Source: Torymus aiolomorphi
Lineage: Eukaryota; Arthropoda; Insecta; Hymenoptera; Torymidae
Direction: 5' to 3'
DNA length: 64,000 nucleotides
NCBI GenBank assembly: GCA_036365515.1
Contig: CM070876.1
Coordinates: 176,031,478 to 176,095,477 of the forward strand
Notes under the pieces: generated by a model
Databases searched by the model: none
Seen by the model: only the letters and a program-made list of their open reading frames with translations
Told to the model about the DNA's origin: nothing
In this document: positions 52,461 through 63,362 of the stretch, in pieces
Layout: the number at the start of each line of letters is the position of its first letter
Position numbering within the stretch: the stretch's first letter is position 1
Program-made: the position numbers and the translations under genes

Positions 52461-54557
52461 CTGATAAGAATTTTTCCATCGGTCTTACAGTCTTACAAAT
52501 TAAATTAAAATAATTAATATTTATGGCAGTCAGATTGCCCTTGTTTATAATCACCCCCGCAGAATCTGAAATAAAAACTTAATTAAAATCTGGAAAAAAC
52601 TTTGTTAGCAAAGGACGATCTGACTGCCCACCACCACCACATTGTCCGACGTTTCGAGCCTGCTCCGGCTCCTCCTCAGGGACTGAAATAACACCCGCGA
52701 TACACCTCCTTATATACCATGCACCCATACCCCCTTCTTTTCTCTTACCCCACTACCCTCCACATTCCCCTCTCCAACTTGCCATTCTCACTTAAATTAA
52801 TAAAGAATGATAAATGTTATCTAATTTACTTGACTCTATCATTAAATTTACATTATTCCGATTTCTTAGAATGTGAATACTTTCAAGGCTTTCCCTCTTA
52901 TATTTATTCTTAATCCCCTGTTCCAAAATATCCACACTCCCAAAATCGAAAGAATGCAAACTATTTAAACAATGTTCTTTCAAACCCGATGTACAACTTG
53001 AGCTGCGTAAACTATATTGATGTTCATATATTCTCTTTTTCAAATATCTACCCGTTTGACCAATATAACAACCATTACAATCCCTACAATTAATTTTATA
53101 AACAACTCCCGATTTCAAACATTTATCATCCTTGTCTTTACAATTACTAAATAACCTTTCTAAATTATTATCATTTCTAAAGAAAACTTGAATATTATGT
53201 TTACTAAAAACCCTTCTAATCCTTTCCGACAAACCTCTAACATATGGTAAACTAAAATATGCATTCTTTCCATTTCTATTCCTTGTTTGATTATCTACCC
53301 GCTGCTTCAATCCACCATTATAAATTTCCCACACTCTCTCATCAATCATTTTATCAATAAATTTTACGGGATAACTATTTTTAATAAATGTTTCTCTAAC
53401 TAAATTTAAATTCTTTTTCCTAAAATCTTTATGTGACAATTTAATCGCTCTGTCAATGACACCTTTGATCGCACCTGTCTTGTTTCCGAATTGGTGGTGA
53501 GAATCAAAATTTAAAAATCTACCTGACCATGTAGGTTTTCTATACCAATCTAATTTCACTTTATTATTATTACCTCTAATGACTCTAATATCTAAAAAAC
53601 TCAATTGATAATCTTTCTCAACTTCTTTTGTGAATTTAATTCTATCATGGATAGAATTAAACACATCCACCATTTCATCCACAAAACATTCTGGTACAAC
53701 TGCAAAAATGTCATCAACATATCTTTTAAAAATAATTGGCTGAAAAACCAACTTAGACAAAGCAATACTTTCCAATTTTTCCATTACTAAATTGGCTATA
53801 ACAGGTGACAAAGGTGATCCCATTGGACAACCATATCTTTGTTCATATAGACTATTATCAAAAGAAAAAATTGTGTTTTTAAAAACCAAATTAAGTGCCT
53901 TTATAAATTCATCTTTTGTTAAACTAGTATGTACTTTAATTTCAGACCATTTATCTTGTATAATATCATTCAACAACTCTAAAGGTATATTTGTAAACAA
54001 AGATACTACATCCAATGAAACCATCCTATGATCATTCGGAATAATAATATCTTTCATTATACCATAAAAACTCCAACTATCTTTAATATATGAATTTGTT
54101 TTACCCACTATCTTGAACAATATATTAGACAAAAATCTAGCAAGTCTATACGTCGGAAAATTTATCGATGATATTATTATTCTATATGTCAACTGTTCTT
54201 TGTGAATCTTAGGAAGCCCATAACATTTAGCTACAGTGCCATTTTCACATTTTAAATATTTAAACATACTATCTTTAATATAGGCTTTTGTTTTCCAATG
54301 CATCAATAATTCTTTCAATTTATCTTGTAGTCTATTGATATGTGGATTCCTAATTTTCACATAAGTGGTATCATCCTCCAACATAAGTTGAATTTTATTA
54401 ATATAATCCCTTTTATCCGAAACTACAGTTACATTTCCTTTATCTGCTTTTTGGAAGATCATATTCGGATTCTCTCTCAAGAATTTCTTCGTTATTTTTA
54501 ATTCATGGAATAAATTACTATTCAAATAATTATCAAATCTATGTTCTCTTTTAAAAT
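52461..54557 (-). mobile_element. Penelope-like retroelement (5'-truncated copy)
   Basis: It is bounded by an 11-bp direct repeat TTTTCAACCAA (52450-52460 and 54558-54568), which reconstitutes the interrupted 436-bp unit. It runs on the minus strand: the 5' end at 54557 cuts into the coding frame, and the 3' untranslated part is 52461-52791. A hammerhead-like motif lies at 52641-52683 and an inverted pair GGCAGTCAGAT/ATCTGACTGCC at about 52525-52629. 5' truncation on insertion is usual for target-primed elements. Confidence 0.85.
52641..52683 (-). ncRNA. Hammerhead-ribozyme-like motif of the Penelope-like element
   Basis: The minus strand reads GTCC, CTGAGGA (core CUGANGA), a GAGCC/GGCTC helix II with loop GGAGCA, GAAAC, then GTC with GGAC closing a 4-bp helix I. 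Helix III is only the palindromic ACGU, as expected for minimal hammerheads known in Penelope-like elements, which may work as dimers. One extra G lies between the core and helix II, so activity is uncertain. Confidence 0.5.
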
Positions 54558-54564
54558 TTTTCAA
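52792..54564 (-). CDS. Penelope-like reverse transcriptase with GIY-YIG endonuclease, N-terminally truncated
   Basis: 590 uninterrupted codons. The listed first codon is a TTG in the flanking target duplication and TAA lies three codons upstream, so the true N-terminus is missing. RT landmarks: KADKGN (39-44), YGLPKIHK (115-122), motif A MVSLDVVSLFTNIP (181-194), motif B GCPMGSPLSP (245-254), motif C YVDD (282-285), then LSFLD and WYRKPT. The C-terminus carries a GIY-YIG domain: GVVYKINCRDCNGCYIGQTG followed by the Arg of RIYEH. The family copies its RNA into DNA at a nick made by this nuclease. The open frame suggests recent insertion, but the copy lacks its start and is probably not autonomous. 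Confidence 0.92.
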   Translation of the reverse strand: MKNFKREHRFDNYLNSNLFHELKITKKFLRENPNMIFQKADKGNVTVVSDKRDYINKIQLMLEDDTTYVKIRNPHINRLQDKLKELLMHWKTKAYIKDSMFKYLKCENGTVAKCYGLPKIHKEQLTYRIIISSINFPTYRLARFLSNILFKIVGKTNSYIKDSWSFYGIMKDIIIPNDHRMVSLDVVSLFTNIPLELLNDIIQDKWSEIKVHTSLTKDEFIKALNLVFKNTIFSFDNSLYEQRYGCPMGSPLSPVIANLVMEKLESIALSKLVFQPIIFKRYVDDIFAVVPECFVDEMVDVFNSIHDRIKFTKEVEKDYQLSFLDIRVIRGNNNKVKLDWYRKPTWSGRFLNFDSHHQFGNKTGAIKGVIDRAIKLSHKDFRKKNLNLVRETFIKNSYPVKFIDKMIDERVWEIYNGGLKQRVDNQTRNRNGKNAYFSLPYVRGLSERIRRVFSKHNIQVFFRNDNNLERLFSNCKDKDDKCLKSGVVYKINCRDCNGCYIGQTGRYLKKRIYEHQYSLRSSSCTSGLKEHCLNSLHSFDFGSVDILEQGIKNKYKRESLESIHILRNRNNVNLMIESSKLDNIYHSLLI

Positions 54565-56416
54565 CCAAATTTAGAAAAATTTAGAAAAAATGTTTCTCGT
54601 ACAGTTTGGAGGTTATAAAAATTGATTTGACAATACTCTTCATTTTTCCCCTAATCTATATTCAATTAAATGTAAGTACAAACAAAAATCATCGGAATCG
54701 GTGGGTTCTGTCTGGAGTAACTTTTTTCTAAATCCAAATAATAAGCTAATCGGTAAAAAGTTTTAGGTTATGGTCATTAAAAGTTTTTAATGTTACAGAT
54801 CACTTACTTTGTCATAAATACCTTACAAAGTCATAGTGCATTACAGATTATTGTATTAACCTGACTTTGCGGCGAAGTATTCCACGTAGAGTTGTTAGGT
54901 TATGTTTCTTAGGTGTAGAGGTTATATATTATACATAGATGAACGCAGGAGGCAACATTATTCCCCAAAATGAATCATTTTTCTAAAACTTAAATACGGT
55001 TTCCTACAAAATTTTGATAAATACGTATGTTTCTTGTAGAGTTTGGAGGTTATAATAATTGATTTGACAATACTCTTTATTTTTCCCCTAATCTACATTC
55101 AATTAGCTGTAAGTAAAAACAAAAATCATCCGAATCGGTGGTTCCTGTCTGGCATAACTTTTTTCTAAATCGAATTAATAAGCTAATCGGTAAAAAGTAT
55201 TGCGATATGATCATTAAAAGTTTTTAATATTACAGATCACTTAATTTTTCATAACTAACTTACAAAGTCATAGTGCATTATAGATTATCATATTAACATG
55301 TCTTTGCGGCGAAGTATTCAACGTAGTTGTTAGGTTATGGTACAAAGGTGTAGGGGTTATATATTATACATGGAGGAACTCAGGGGGCAACATTTTTTCA
55401 AAAAAGAATCATTTTTCTAAAACTTAAATACGGTTTCCTATAAAATTTTGAAAAATACCTATGTTTCTTGTAGAGTTTGGAGGTTATAATAATTGATTTG
55501 ACAATACTCTTTATTTTTCCCCTAATCTACATTCAATTAGCTATAAGTACAAACAAAAATCATCCGAATCGGTGGTTTCTGTGTGGAATTACTTTTTTTC
55601 TATATAAAAATAATAAGCTAATTTGTAAAATGGTTTAGGTTATTGTCATTATAAGTTTTTAATGTTACAGATCACTTATTTTGTCATAAATACCTTACAA
55701 AGTCATAGTTCATTACAGATTATCGTATTAACCTGACTTTGCGGCGAAGTATTCATCTGCAAGGTGTTTAGGTTATGGTTCACAGGTGTAGGGGTTATAT
55801 ATTATACATGGATGAACTCAGGAGGCAACATATTTCCCAAAAAGAAACATTTTTCTGAAACTTAAATACGGTTTCCTACAAAATTTTGAAAAATACCTAT
55901 GTTTCTTGTTGAATTTGGAGGTTATAAAAATTTATTTAACAATTTTCTTTATTTTTCCTCTAATCTACATTTAATTTGCTATAAGTAGAAACAAAAATCA
56001 TCCAAATTGGTGGCTTCTGTGTGGAGTTATTTTATTTTGAAAAAAATAATCGGGTTTTAGCCCACTGTGCGCCGCCCGACTTCGCCACCCCCTAAGGCCG
56101 GCCCTGTCAATGCGAGAATTCACATGCGCAGTGACAGCTCTTATCTTATAACAAAAAAGTTATTACTTATGCATATGAGCAATTCTATGGAAAACACAAA
56201 AAAACGACTGGATGCAAAGATAACATAAATTTGTTGAGGGGCACACCTACCGGTACAGGTTTTCTGCTTCTTTGAACCATTTTTAATGTACACAAAATCG
56301 GGAACATGGTTAATTGGATGGTAATAGGCTTTTTTGCGGACAATAACTTTATTTTTTTTAAATTCTTAAAAATGACCTTCAAACATAAATGATTTCGTCA
56401 GGGAAAGTCGCACATA

Positions 56417-57331
56417 GGGGAGAAGCGGCTTGGTTGGCGCGGTGGTTTCGATGGCGCACCTGATTATTAGAATTATTGATCAGATTTTTGGTATGCAAGC
56501 TAGTTTTTCTTAATTAAAAATACAAAATTAATAAACACACACAAAACCATTAATATTGGAGCCTATCCTGATAAAATAATATTAAGAACAGTATTTTTGA
56601 GTCACTTTTCATGTGGTTAGTATCATGTTCGAAATTGATCAATTGACAAATCTGAAATGCTATGATAATAAAATCAAATACGCCATAACATAGTTTAATT
56701 TATTTACTTTCATATAGTAAAACTCGATTATTACATTTATTTATAATTAGGAAATAAGTTGAAATAATAAAAAAGTCCGAAGCGGCTTGATTGGCGCAGG
56801 CATGAAAATACACCGCCTAGCTTTTATTTATCAAAATGCGTGCATTCTTATATTCTCTTGTCATAATATTTACGCATTAAGTGCATTATTTGATATTTTT
56901 ACTCGCGCAGCAAGTGTGTATAAATTAATATCGTCCTTGAGAAAATATTTTGAGGGTATGATTATTTTGATGGGCAAGATTGCAAAAAAATACAACCAGT
57001 GGGACAAAGATAAGTTCAAAAGTGCTATAAATGATTTTAAAGATGGAAAGTCTATTCGGGCAAGTGCAGCATATTAATTTGCGGAAGAGATCTAAAGCTA
57101 TATACGTGTGCGCCAATCAATCCGTAAGTGGTGGATTGAATGGCGCAAATTTTTTTTTAATAAATCGTTTATATTCAATAAATTGAAAATGCTATGCTGT
57201 AAACAAGTTTTTAGTTTGATAAAGAAGATGTTTGGCTATCTTCACGTATAGTTCATTTTATGTTTTAACTATTTTTTCATGTAAATAATCAAGGACAAAG
57301 GTTAGGTGTGCCAATCATGCCGCTTCTCCCC
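56417..57331 (+). mobile_element. pogo-like (Tc1/mariner superfamily) transposon remnant
   Basis: Inverted ends GGGGAGAAGCGGC(T/A)TG.TTGGC with TA on both sides (56415-56416, 57332-57333); 915 bp. Subterminal 'attggcgc' motifs recur at about 56785, 57110 and 57130. It encodes a short piece of a pogo-type transposase DNA-binding domain (see 56958). Confidence 0.7.
56958..57077 (+). pseudogene. Truncated pogo-type transposase N-terminus (psq-like HTH)
   Basis: The frame reads ...KKYNQWDKDKFKSAINDF then KDGKSIRASAAY and stops. The spacing of Trp, Ala, Gly-Lys and the Ile-Arg-x-x-Ala-Ala pattern fits the psq helix-turn-helix that starts Tigger/pogo transposases. The rest of the domain, the second DNA-binding half and the DDE catalytic core are absent. 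The 57 residues upstream in the same frame look unrelated. Confidence 0.55.
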
Positions 57332-58130
57332 TACATTAAAAAAAAAAAAACTCAAAAAATAAAAAAAAAAATAGAGAAAACGAGCTTTCATTTGCTTTTA
57401 ACCGGATGAAAAAATGTTGATTCTTTCAAAAGTTACCGGAATTCCAAGATGAGCGTAAAATACATAAAATACTGTAAAAATACACAGAATGAACCCACAA
57501 AAACCTGGTTTGGTCGGTTCCACAAAAAATTTCTATGAATTTGTTGTACCCAGTTGTTTGATGTTTTCTGTAGAATTCCTCATATAACCGATACTACAGA
57601 GATAAAGTGCATAATCCTCTAAATCCCTCATGTAAAAAAAACTCTTTCACCACCACACCCATTTCGACTTCCACTGCTAAACAACATTTAAAAAAGCAGC
57701 CCGCCCTATACCCCACGCAGTAATTGGCTCTGTTGACACTGTACACTAGACGCACGCTCACTCGCGCCGTAATTAGCTCCCTCGCCCCCCTTCTCCTGCC
57801 TCGAATTAAAAAGCCAGCGCCGCTCGACAAACCCCCAAAGCTCGCCGTTGTACCTGCTCTCTATGTGCACTCGCGCGCTGCTCTCTCCTCTTTTCCACCC
57901 CGCATTCACGACTTGTACCTGTTTTTTTCCGCGCTCTTTTCCCTCTTCCTCGTCCCCATTATCGCTCACCTGAACAACACCCTCCCCCCTCTACCCTCCA
58001 GTTCATTACATGCGCACATGCATACCACGTGGTCGGTATAATACACTGCCCGGCTTTCTTAAAAGACCCTTTTTCCCGGCCATTGTCCCGGACAATGCGT
58101 ATCCGACGTCGCCGTCTACGAAGGGAGGAT

Positions 58131-58216
<86 letters not shown>

Positions 58217-60018
58217 AGCAAGCTGCGAAAGGCATGTCCATAAAGAAGATTGCCTCGCGCTTTTAATCCCGCGCGCACTTGCACTTGAAATTGCTTTGTT
58301 CGAGAGTGACACGTACGATAGTGCGCGCGAGCTTTCACTATATTGACGCATTTTGTTCGGCTCGCGTTGACGGGTATGTGGGTCACGAGGGAGTTGTCGT
58401 CGTCGTCGTCGCCGTTCGCGCGATACCGTTTAAAGCTTGAAATTTCGTTTTTGTTGTTCCTGTATATATGCGCTCTCCGTGAAATATCGAGTGTTGTTTA
58501 TAGTGTGCTGGTTCCGTTAGTGAATTAGACTAATGGATTTCGCGTACTTACTTGAATGTTTATAGCGCTTTTGTTTTGGACAGGTTTTGAGCGTATAAGC
58601 TAATTAATTTTTCATTTTAACGAATTACTGCGTAGTGTATATTTTGCACCATATGTATTATTAAAATTTATACTTTATATATAATAATTTTGTTTTGAAA
58701 TTATTATACGTGCGCACTCATATCGCCTATATTAGCACGTAATTATTAAAGCATTATCGAGTCATCGATACATATTACTAGCCGACTCTATAATACTTAG
58801 CTTCGAACACGCGCAAGTTAATTATGTATCATAGTTAGGTATGTATCGTACCTGAAACGTACGAGTAATCATTACATTATTCACTTTAATTAACTTTCAA
58901 GTGAGCATCGTGTGTATTCATTCTTCAATAAATAACAAATATCGTCTGTTTTGTTAGAGAACATATTATTGTTTATAAAGATCAAATATTTAAATTCTTA
59001 ATTAAAGCTACAACAAATATCTGTAATAATTACTGTCAAATTTATTAAAGATTGATTATTGGAAAACTTATTTAATTTCCTATTTGACCTTTTCCGGAGT
59101 AAATATTTACTACTACCCGTTTTTTTTCGGGGAAACGCGTTTTTCATGTGATTGAATTAATCAACTCTAAAGGTTTGCTTTATCGCGGCGCTGTGTACAT
59201 ATAAATAAATTTTCAACATTGCACGTATTTTCTCGTTGCGCAATGAATTTCATAGCTTTTTTGTACGCCTCAATATTATTATCAAGCTAACATTGTTTCA
59301 AAATAACATTTTTATTCCCACGCTTACTCGAAATAAATTACTTACAAATTATTTACAACTATTTCGATAAAACACAACAATACACAAAATAGTTCTAAAA
59401 TTTCTAGCATCGAAAAAAATTTAACTTTATCACACATGATATAAACATCCCAACGCGTAGGTTCTTCCATCACTATACGGTCAAACGTAACGCGCACAAT
59501 TGCGCGCGAATGGTAAACAGCCCCTGCAATGTTACTCACGAAAAACTCAGTACGAAGTAAAGTAAGGATGGAATAGGCCAGTGGGAAGGTACGGCGAAAA
59601 TTCTCCGATGTCGTCCTCCGCTTAGATGCAATCTATTGCATTGTTAAAAGGCATGAGAAGGAATAGTGCGAATTCATTCCTGAACCGCAGAAATAATGCA
59701 TGAGTCGAAGACACTCTGCGCTCGGAGTTCAAGCACCTTCGAACGGTCGGTCACCTTTATCTCCTCGTGGAAAAGGGGGGCGCGACTCGCCAAGCGTCGT
59801 AAGTATAACCGCTTTTCTGGCTGGGAAAGTTTACAAAAAAAAAGATTCACGCTGAATATGAGAAAAGTTATTTGGGATTTACCTCAAAAGAAAAAAATTA
59901 TCTTTTCTTTTGTATATTGAAAGATCGATTTATCTTGTGTTGTAACCATATACTCATAGTTGTTTTCTGGATCTATTCCACACTCTGCGCGTAGAGTTCG
60001 ATTTGATTGTTATAAATA
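57332..60018. other. Intergenic sequence with strand-asymmetric CpG-rich patch
   Basis: 57.6-58.05 kb is strikingly C+T-rich on the + strand and is followed by a long (GA)n run. Frames here lack support. From 58.5 kb the DNA is AT-rich and featureless. Confidence 0.4.
58134..58212. repeat. (GA)n microsatellite
   Basis: About 39 perfect GA units directly after a CpG-rich patch. GA runs of this kind can bind GAGA-type factors, though this is not shown here. Confidence 0.92.
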
Positions 60019-61158
60019 CAGTACCCTGCAAAAGTTCTTGAACGCTTTAAACAAAATTTTATTATTTCAAATTACTATATTACAGGTTCTAAGTGGGTTA
60101 GTGAAAAAATTAAAAAAGGCATTTTAAAGTAGACGCCAAGAGCTTTCCTTCTATATGTGTAGCTTATTTTTAGGCATTTTCTTCGAGTCCTGACACCGTC
60201 TGGAAGACAGGCTTTTTTCGGTATTTTTTAAAGGTTTGTTCAATCGCTTGTAGTTTTTCGGAAAATTATCGTAAAAATTTCGCAAAAAGAATTGGAAAGC
60301 TTGAAGCAAGAGCTTTAATTTCCGTGTTCAAGTTGTTAAAAATTATTAAAAAGATAGTTTAGTGATTCAAAACAAAAATTAAATTTTCGTTTTTCTTGTA
60401 ATTGGCTCTTTCAATGTTTACCAACTCATGAGTTAAATATGTTTCAAAATCGATGATATTTTATATGTTTCTTTTTACAATGTAAAGGTTCAAAGAGACG
60501 TGTTCCAACTGGTGAATAGTATATCATTCAAACTATAATATTAAGAATTTATGTATCTATAACTATTCGGCAAGGTACATGTATATACATGTATATGTAT
60601 ACCATTAATGTGATAATGAACCTGATAATAAAATAAATTGTTTATTTTCGTTTAATTGATCGTTTATTATTCCATAGTATAACTATTCACCATTATTGAA
60701 ACATGTAAAATATCATCGATTTTGAAACATATTAAGCTCATGAGTTGGTAAACATGGAAAGAGCCAATTACAAGAAAAAAGAAAATTTAATTTTTGTTTT
60801 GAATCACTAAACTATCTTTTTAATAATTTTTAACAACTTGACGAACATGGAAATTAAAGCTCTTGCTTTAAACTTTTCAATTCTTTTTGCGAAATTATTT
60901 TGCGATAATTTTCCGAAAAACTACAAGCGATTGAACAAACCTTTAAAATATACCGAAAAAAGCCTGTCTTCCAAACGGTGAAAGGACTCGAAGAAAATTC
61001 CTAAAAATAAGCCACACATATAGAAGGAAAGCTCTTGGCGTCTACTTTAAAATGCTTTTTTTTTTCATTTTTTAACTAACCCACTTAGAACCTGTAATAT
61101 CGTAATTTGAAATAATAAAATTTTGTTTAAAGCGTTCAAGAACTTTTGCACGGTACTG
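60019..61158. mobile_element. 1.1-kb TA-flanked hairpin element (Tc1-like ends)
   Basis: The ends CAGTACC(C/G)TGCAAAAGTT(CTTGAACGC) are inverted, with TA at 60017-60018 and 61159-61160. The two arms remain inverted copies for most of their length (about 500 bp each) around a centre near 60580. No coding capacity. The CAGT..GCAAAAGT end resembles Tc1-type transposons. Confidence 0.8.
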
Positions 61159-63362
61159 TAATAATATGACAAAATCCAGTTTTGCCGAAAAAGGTAGAAA
61201 AACAATTAATTTTACAGCGACACAACAAAATTTTAATAGAGAATTCACCCCTGACATGATATTTATTTGCTAAACACAATTTTCGAGCGATATAAACACC
61301 TCCACCTCACAGCATCTGCTTATCCGAATCACGAGCCTCTGCTCTTTTAATTTTCGAAAAGCAAACAGATAAGAGCAATCATAAAGCAATTTTCCGTCTT
61401 AAATAAAGAAGTGCAGGACGACCCCTCCTTCATCCTCGGTAGTCAGCGTCTTCTCAGACTCTCTCCACCCTCTTTTCTCTCCCTCGCGTTGGCGAGCAGC
61501 GAGACTTAATTTTCGCGTGGCGCCGGTGAAACATCCCGTCAGCTCGCGCTCCATTTCCGCCCTCCCTCCCCTCTCCTTCTATCTCCCTCCCGGCTTTCAA
61601 TCTGCCCCGGATTTTTCCCTCCCAGATGCTCGTCCCTCCCAGCTTCTGTTTTTTACATGCCACGCGTCGATACTGCGACGCAGAGCTCCGTCAGCATCCC
61701 TCATACCGTCGGTTGATGAACGAACAACGAGGATTTTTTTTTTCGGAAGACAGAGGAGGAAGCGTGATTTCGGTTTCAAGGTTGCGAAGAAAGAGAGGGG
61801 GGGGCAAGAGGGATCGGCGGGATTACCGGCGGATTCGAGGTGATGAAAGGTGACAGCGTCGTGGGTGTACATATTATGCGCTCGATGGGAGAATAGGTCG
61901 TTTAGTAGCCGTGAGAAGTAGTATAGGAGTGGAGGAGGAAGTATTTTGGGCACTGCACAGTTCTGTGGGATGATGGGAAGTATAAATAGTTTGTTTACGG
62001 TGCTGCGGGCTGTTGTATTGTTTTTTCTTGAATTGAGTGAATAGTGCGGTGGTAGAAGTTCTTTCGAGGCTCGTTCTCAGAAGTTTCATTTCAATAAATC
62101 GATACTTTACTTCAATGACTATAGGGATGTTGAATATATTTACTGACATTTTCCTATTTTTCGTCATTTTTTTATTTTTAACTTTCTCTGATTTTATTTA
62201 TTATCCATTGTCTTTCAACTCATCAGAAATGTAGGATGATTAGAATAATTTTGAAAAACTAGAAAAGAAATGCAACAAAAAATATTATATCAATTTTTCC
62301 CAATAATTTCAGTTATCCTCTGTTGTTCAAATGATTTCAAATACAAAAAAAAATAAAAACATTAGTAACAAAGAAACATTGAATTAGAATAACAAAAAAT
62401 ACCATGAAAGTATCGGCCATAGGTCTGACCTCCACTTGAAAAACTTTTAGAAGAACTTAGAAGGTCAATTTGATCATTAAACCCTTCGCCGTAAATAAAA
62501 TGAGTATAGTCCATATTGACAAACTCTCATTCAAAGGTAAATAAACTTTCAATCGCAAAGCAATGGAAACTTGCGAAGAAGCGCGTAAAAAATCCAGTTG
62601 AATTTCGTATCCGTTCAGGAAGTGCGCATATTGAGGATGATTGAAGTTGAAACTGTCTGCAAGCCATAACTCTGCATAATAAAACTTTCATGTTCAATTC
62701 TATTTTCCGTAAATTTCTTCGAAAAAGATTACTTCCTAATTCAAGAACTTACTATTCAAATTAAAATTGACCTATCTCAAAAGAGTTTTGTTCAATTTTA
62801 CCTTTTCTTTGCAATTATATTTCTAAAACTTCTATGTTCCTTAAAGTTCAACGCTCTTTCGCTCCTTTGTTATAAAAATAAACGTGTAGAAGTTTATATT
62901 TTTTAAGTAGATTATAATTTTTCTTCATAAAGTTCATAAATCATATTTTCTCGAGGCGCGAGCTTTATTTACTCAATCATTCATTTTCATCATTCGTAAA
63001 GTAGACTTTTACAACCAAGAGTATATTAACTTGCAAACAATCATCTTCTTACCTAACGTTTCTGTCTAATAGCTTGAAAAAAATGGGTGCGTATATGCCT
63101 TGACATATTTAAAAGAAAGCTTCTTGATTTTAAAATTAAAATTTAATTTATGAGCCTCAAACCAACAACGGACTACAAAGATCATGAATTTTAAAATAGG
63201 AATGCTTTGTAAAGGTATTTTTCAATGTTAAGCATTAAGTCTTATAAACAGAAGCAACTTTTTAATATTTTTTTTGCTTGTAGCGCAAGTATAATATATA
63301 CCACATGCCCTGATCAAAATTTAATAGAAACATCTACTTTAGTTAATTCCATAACTGACCTA
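61159..63362. other. Intergenic sequence
   Basis: 61.43-61.65 kb is C+T-rich and 61.73-61.95 kb is G+A-rich on the + strand, a sharp skew switch. Frames of about 70-118 codons there are composition artefacts. From 62.0 kb the DNA is AT-rich without features. Confidence 0.4.

Larger units (their letters stand above)
50603..56069. mobile_element. Foldback element with CACAGTG termini (Transib-like ends), nested in the hAT-type element
   Basis: Both ends read CACAGTGGGCTAAAACCCG as inverted repeats, and the inversion continues for about 1.6 kb. With the CACAGTG ends, the flank is the 5-bp direct repeat CGCCG (50598-50602, 56070-56074), as in Transib/RAG-type transposons. The border can also be parsed as ACAGTG with 7 bp (GCGCCGC) or GCACAGTG with 3 bp, so assignment is not settled. 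The arms are tandem arrays of about 436-bp units around a GC-rich centre at about 52280-52370. It has no transposase of its own. Confidence 0.75.
52371..56069 (-). repeat. Right arm: inverted 436-bp units, split by a retroelement
   Basis: Inverted counterparts of the left-arm units, with the marker near 54690, 55127, 55562 and 55998. The arm comprises 52371-52460 and 54569-56069; the Penelope-like element interrupts it. Total arm length without the insertion is about 1.59 kb. Confidence 0.88.
48937..56106. mobile_element. hAT-type non-autonomous element hosting nested insertions
   Basis: The left end CAGGGCCGGCCTTAG and the right end are perfect 15-bp inverted repeats, bordered by the 8-bp direct repeat TCAATGCG (48929-48936 and 56107-56114). 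CAGGG-type ends and an 8-bp duplication are hallmarks of the hAT superfamily. No hAT transposase is present. Its own sequence is 48937-50602 plus 56070-56106; the rest is a later foldback element that itself carries a Penelope-like insertion. The left part is mostly a 93-bp tandem array, present in both orientations. Confidence 0.85.

Noticed and set aside
58029..58386. Arg-Glu or Ser-Leu repeat proteins
   Set aside because: They are translations of the (GA)n microsatellite.
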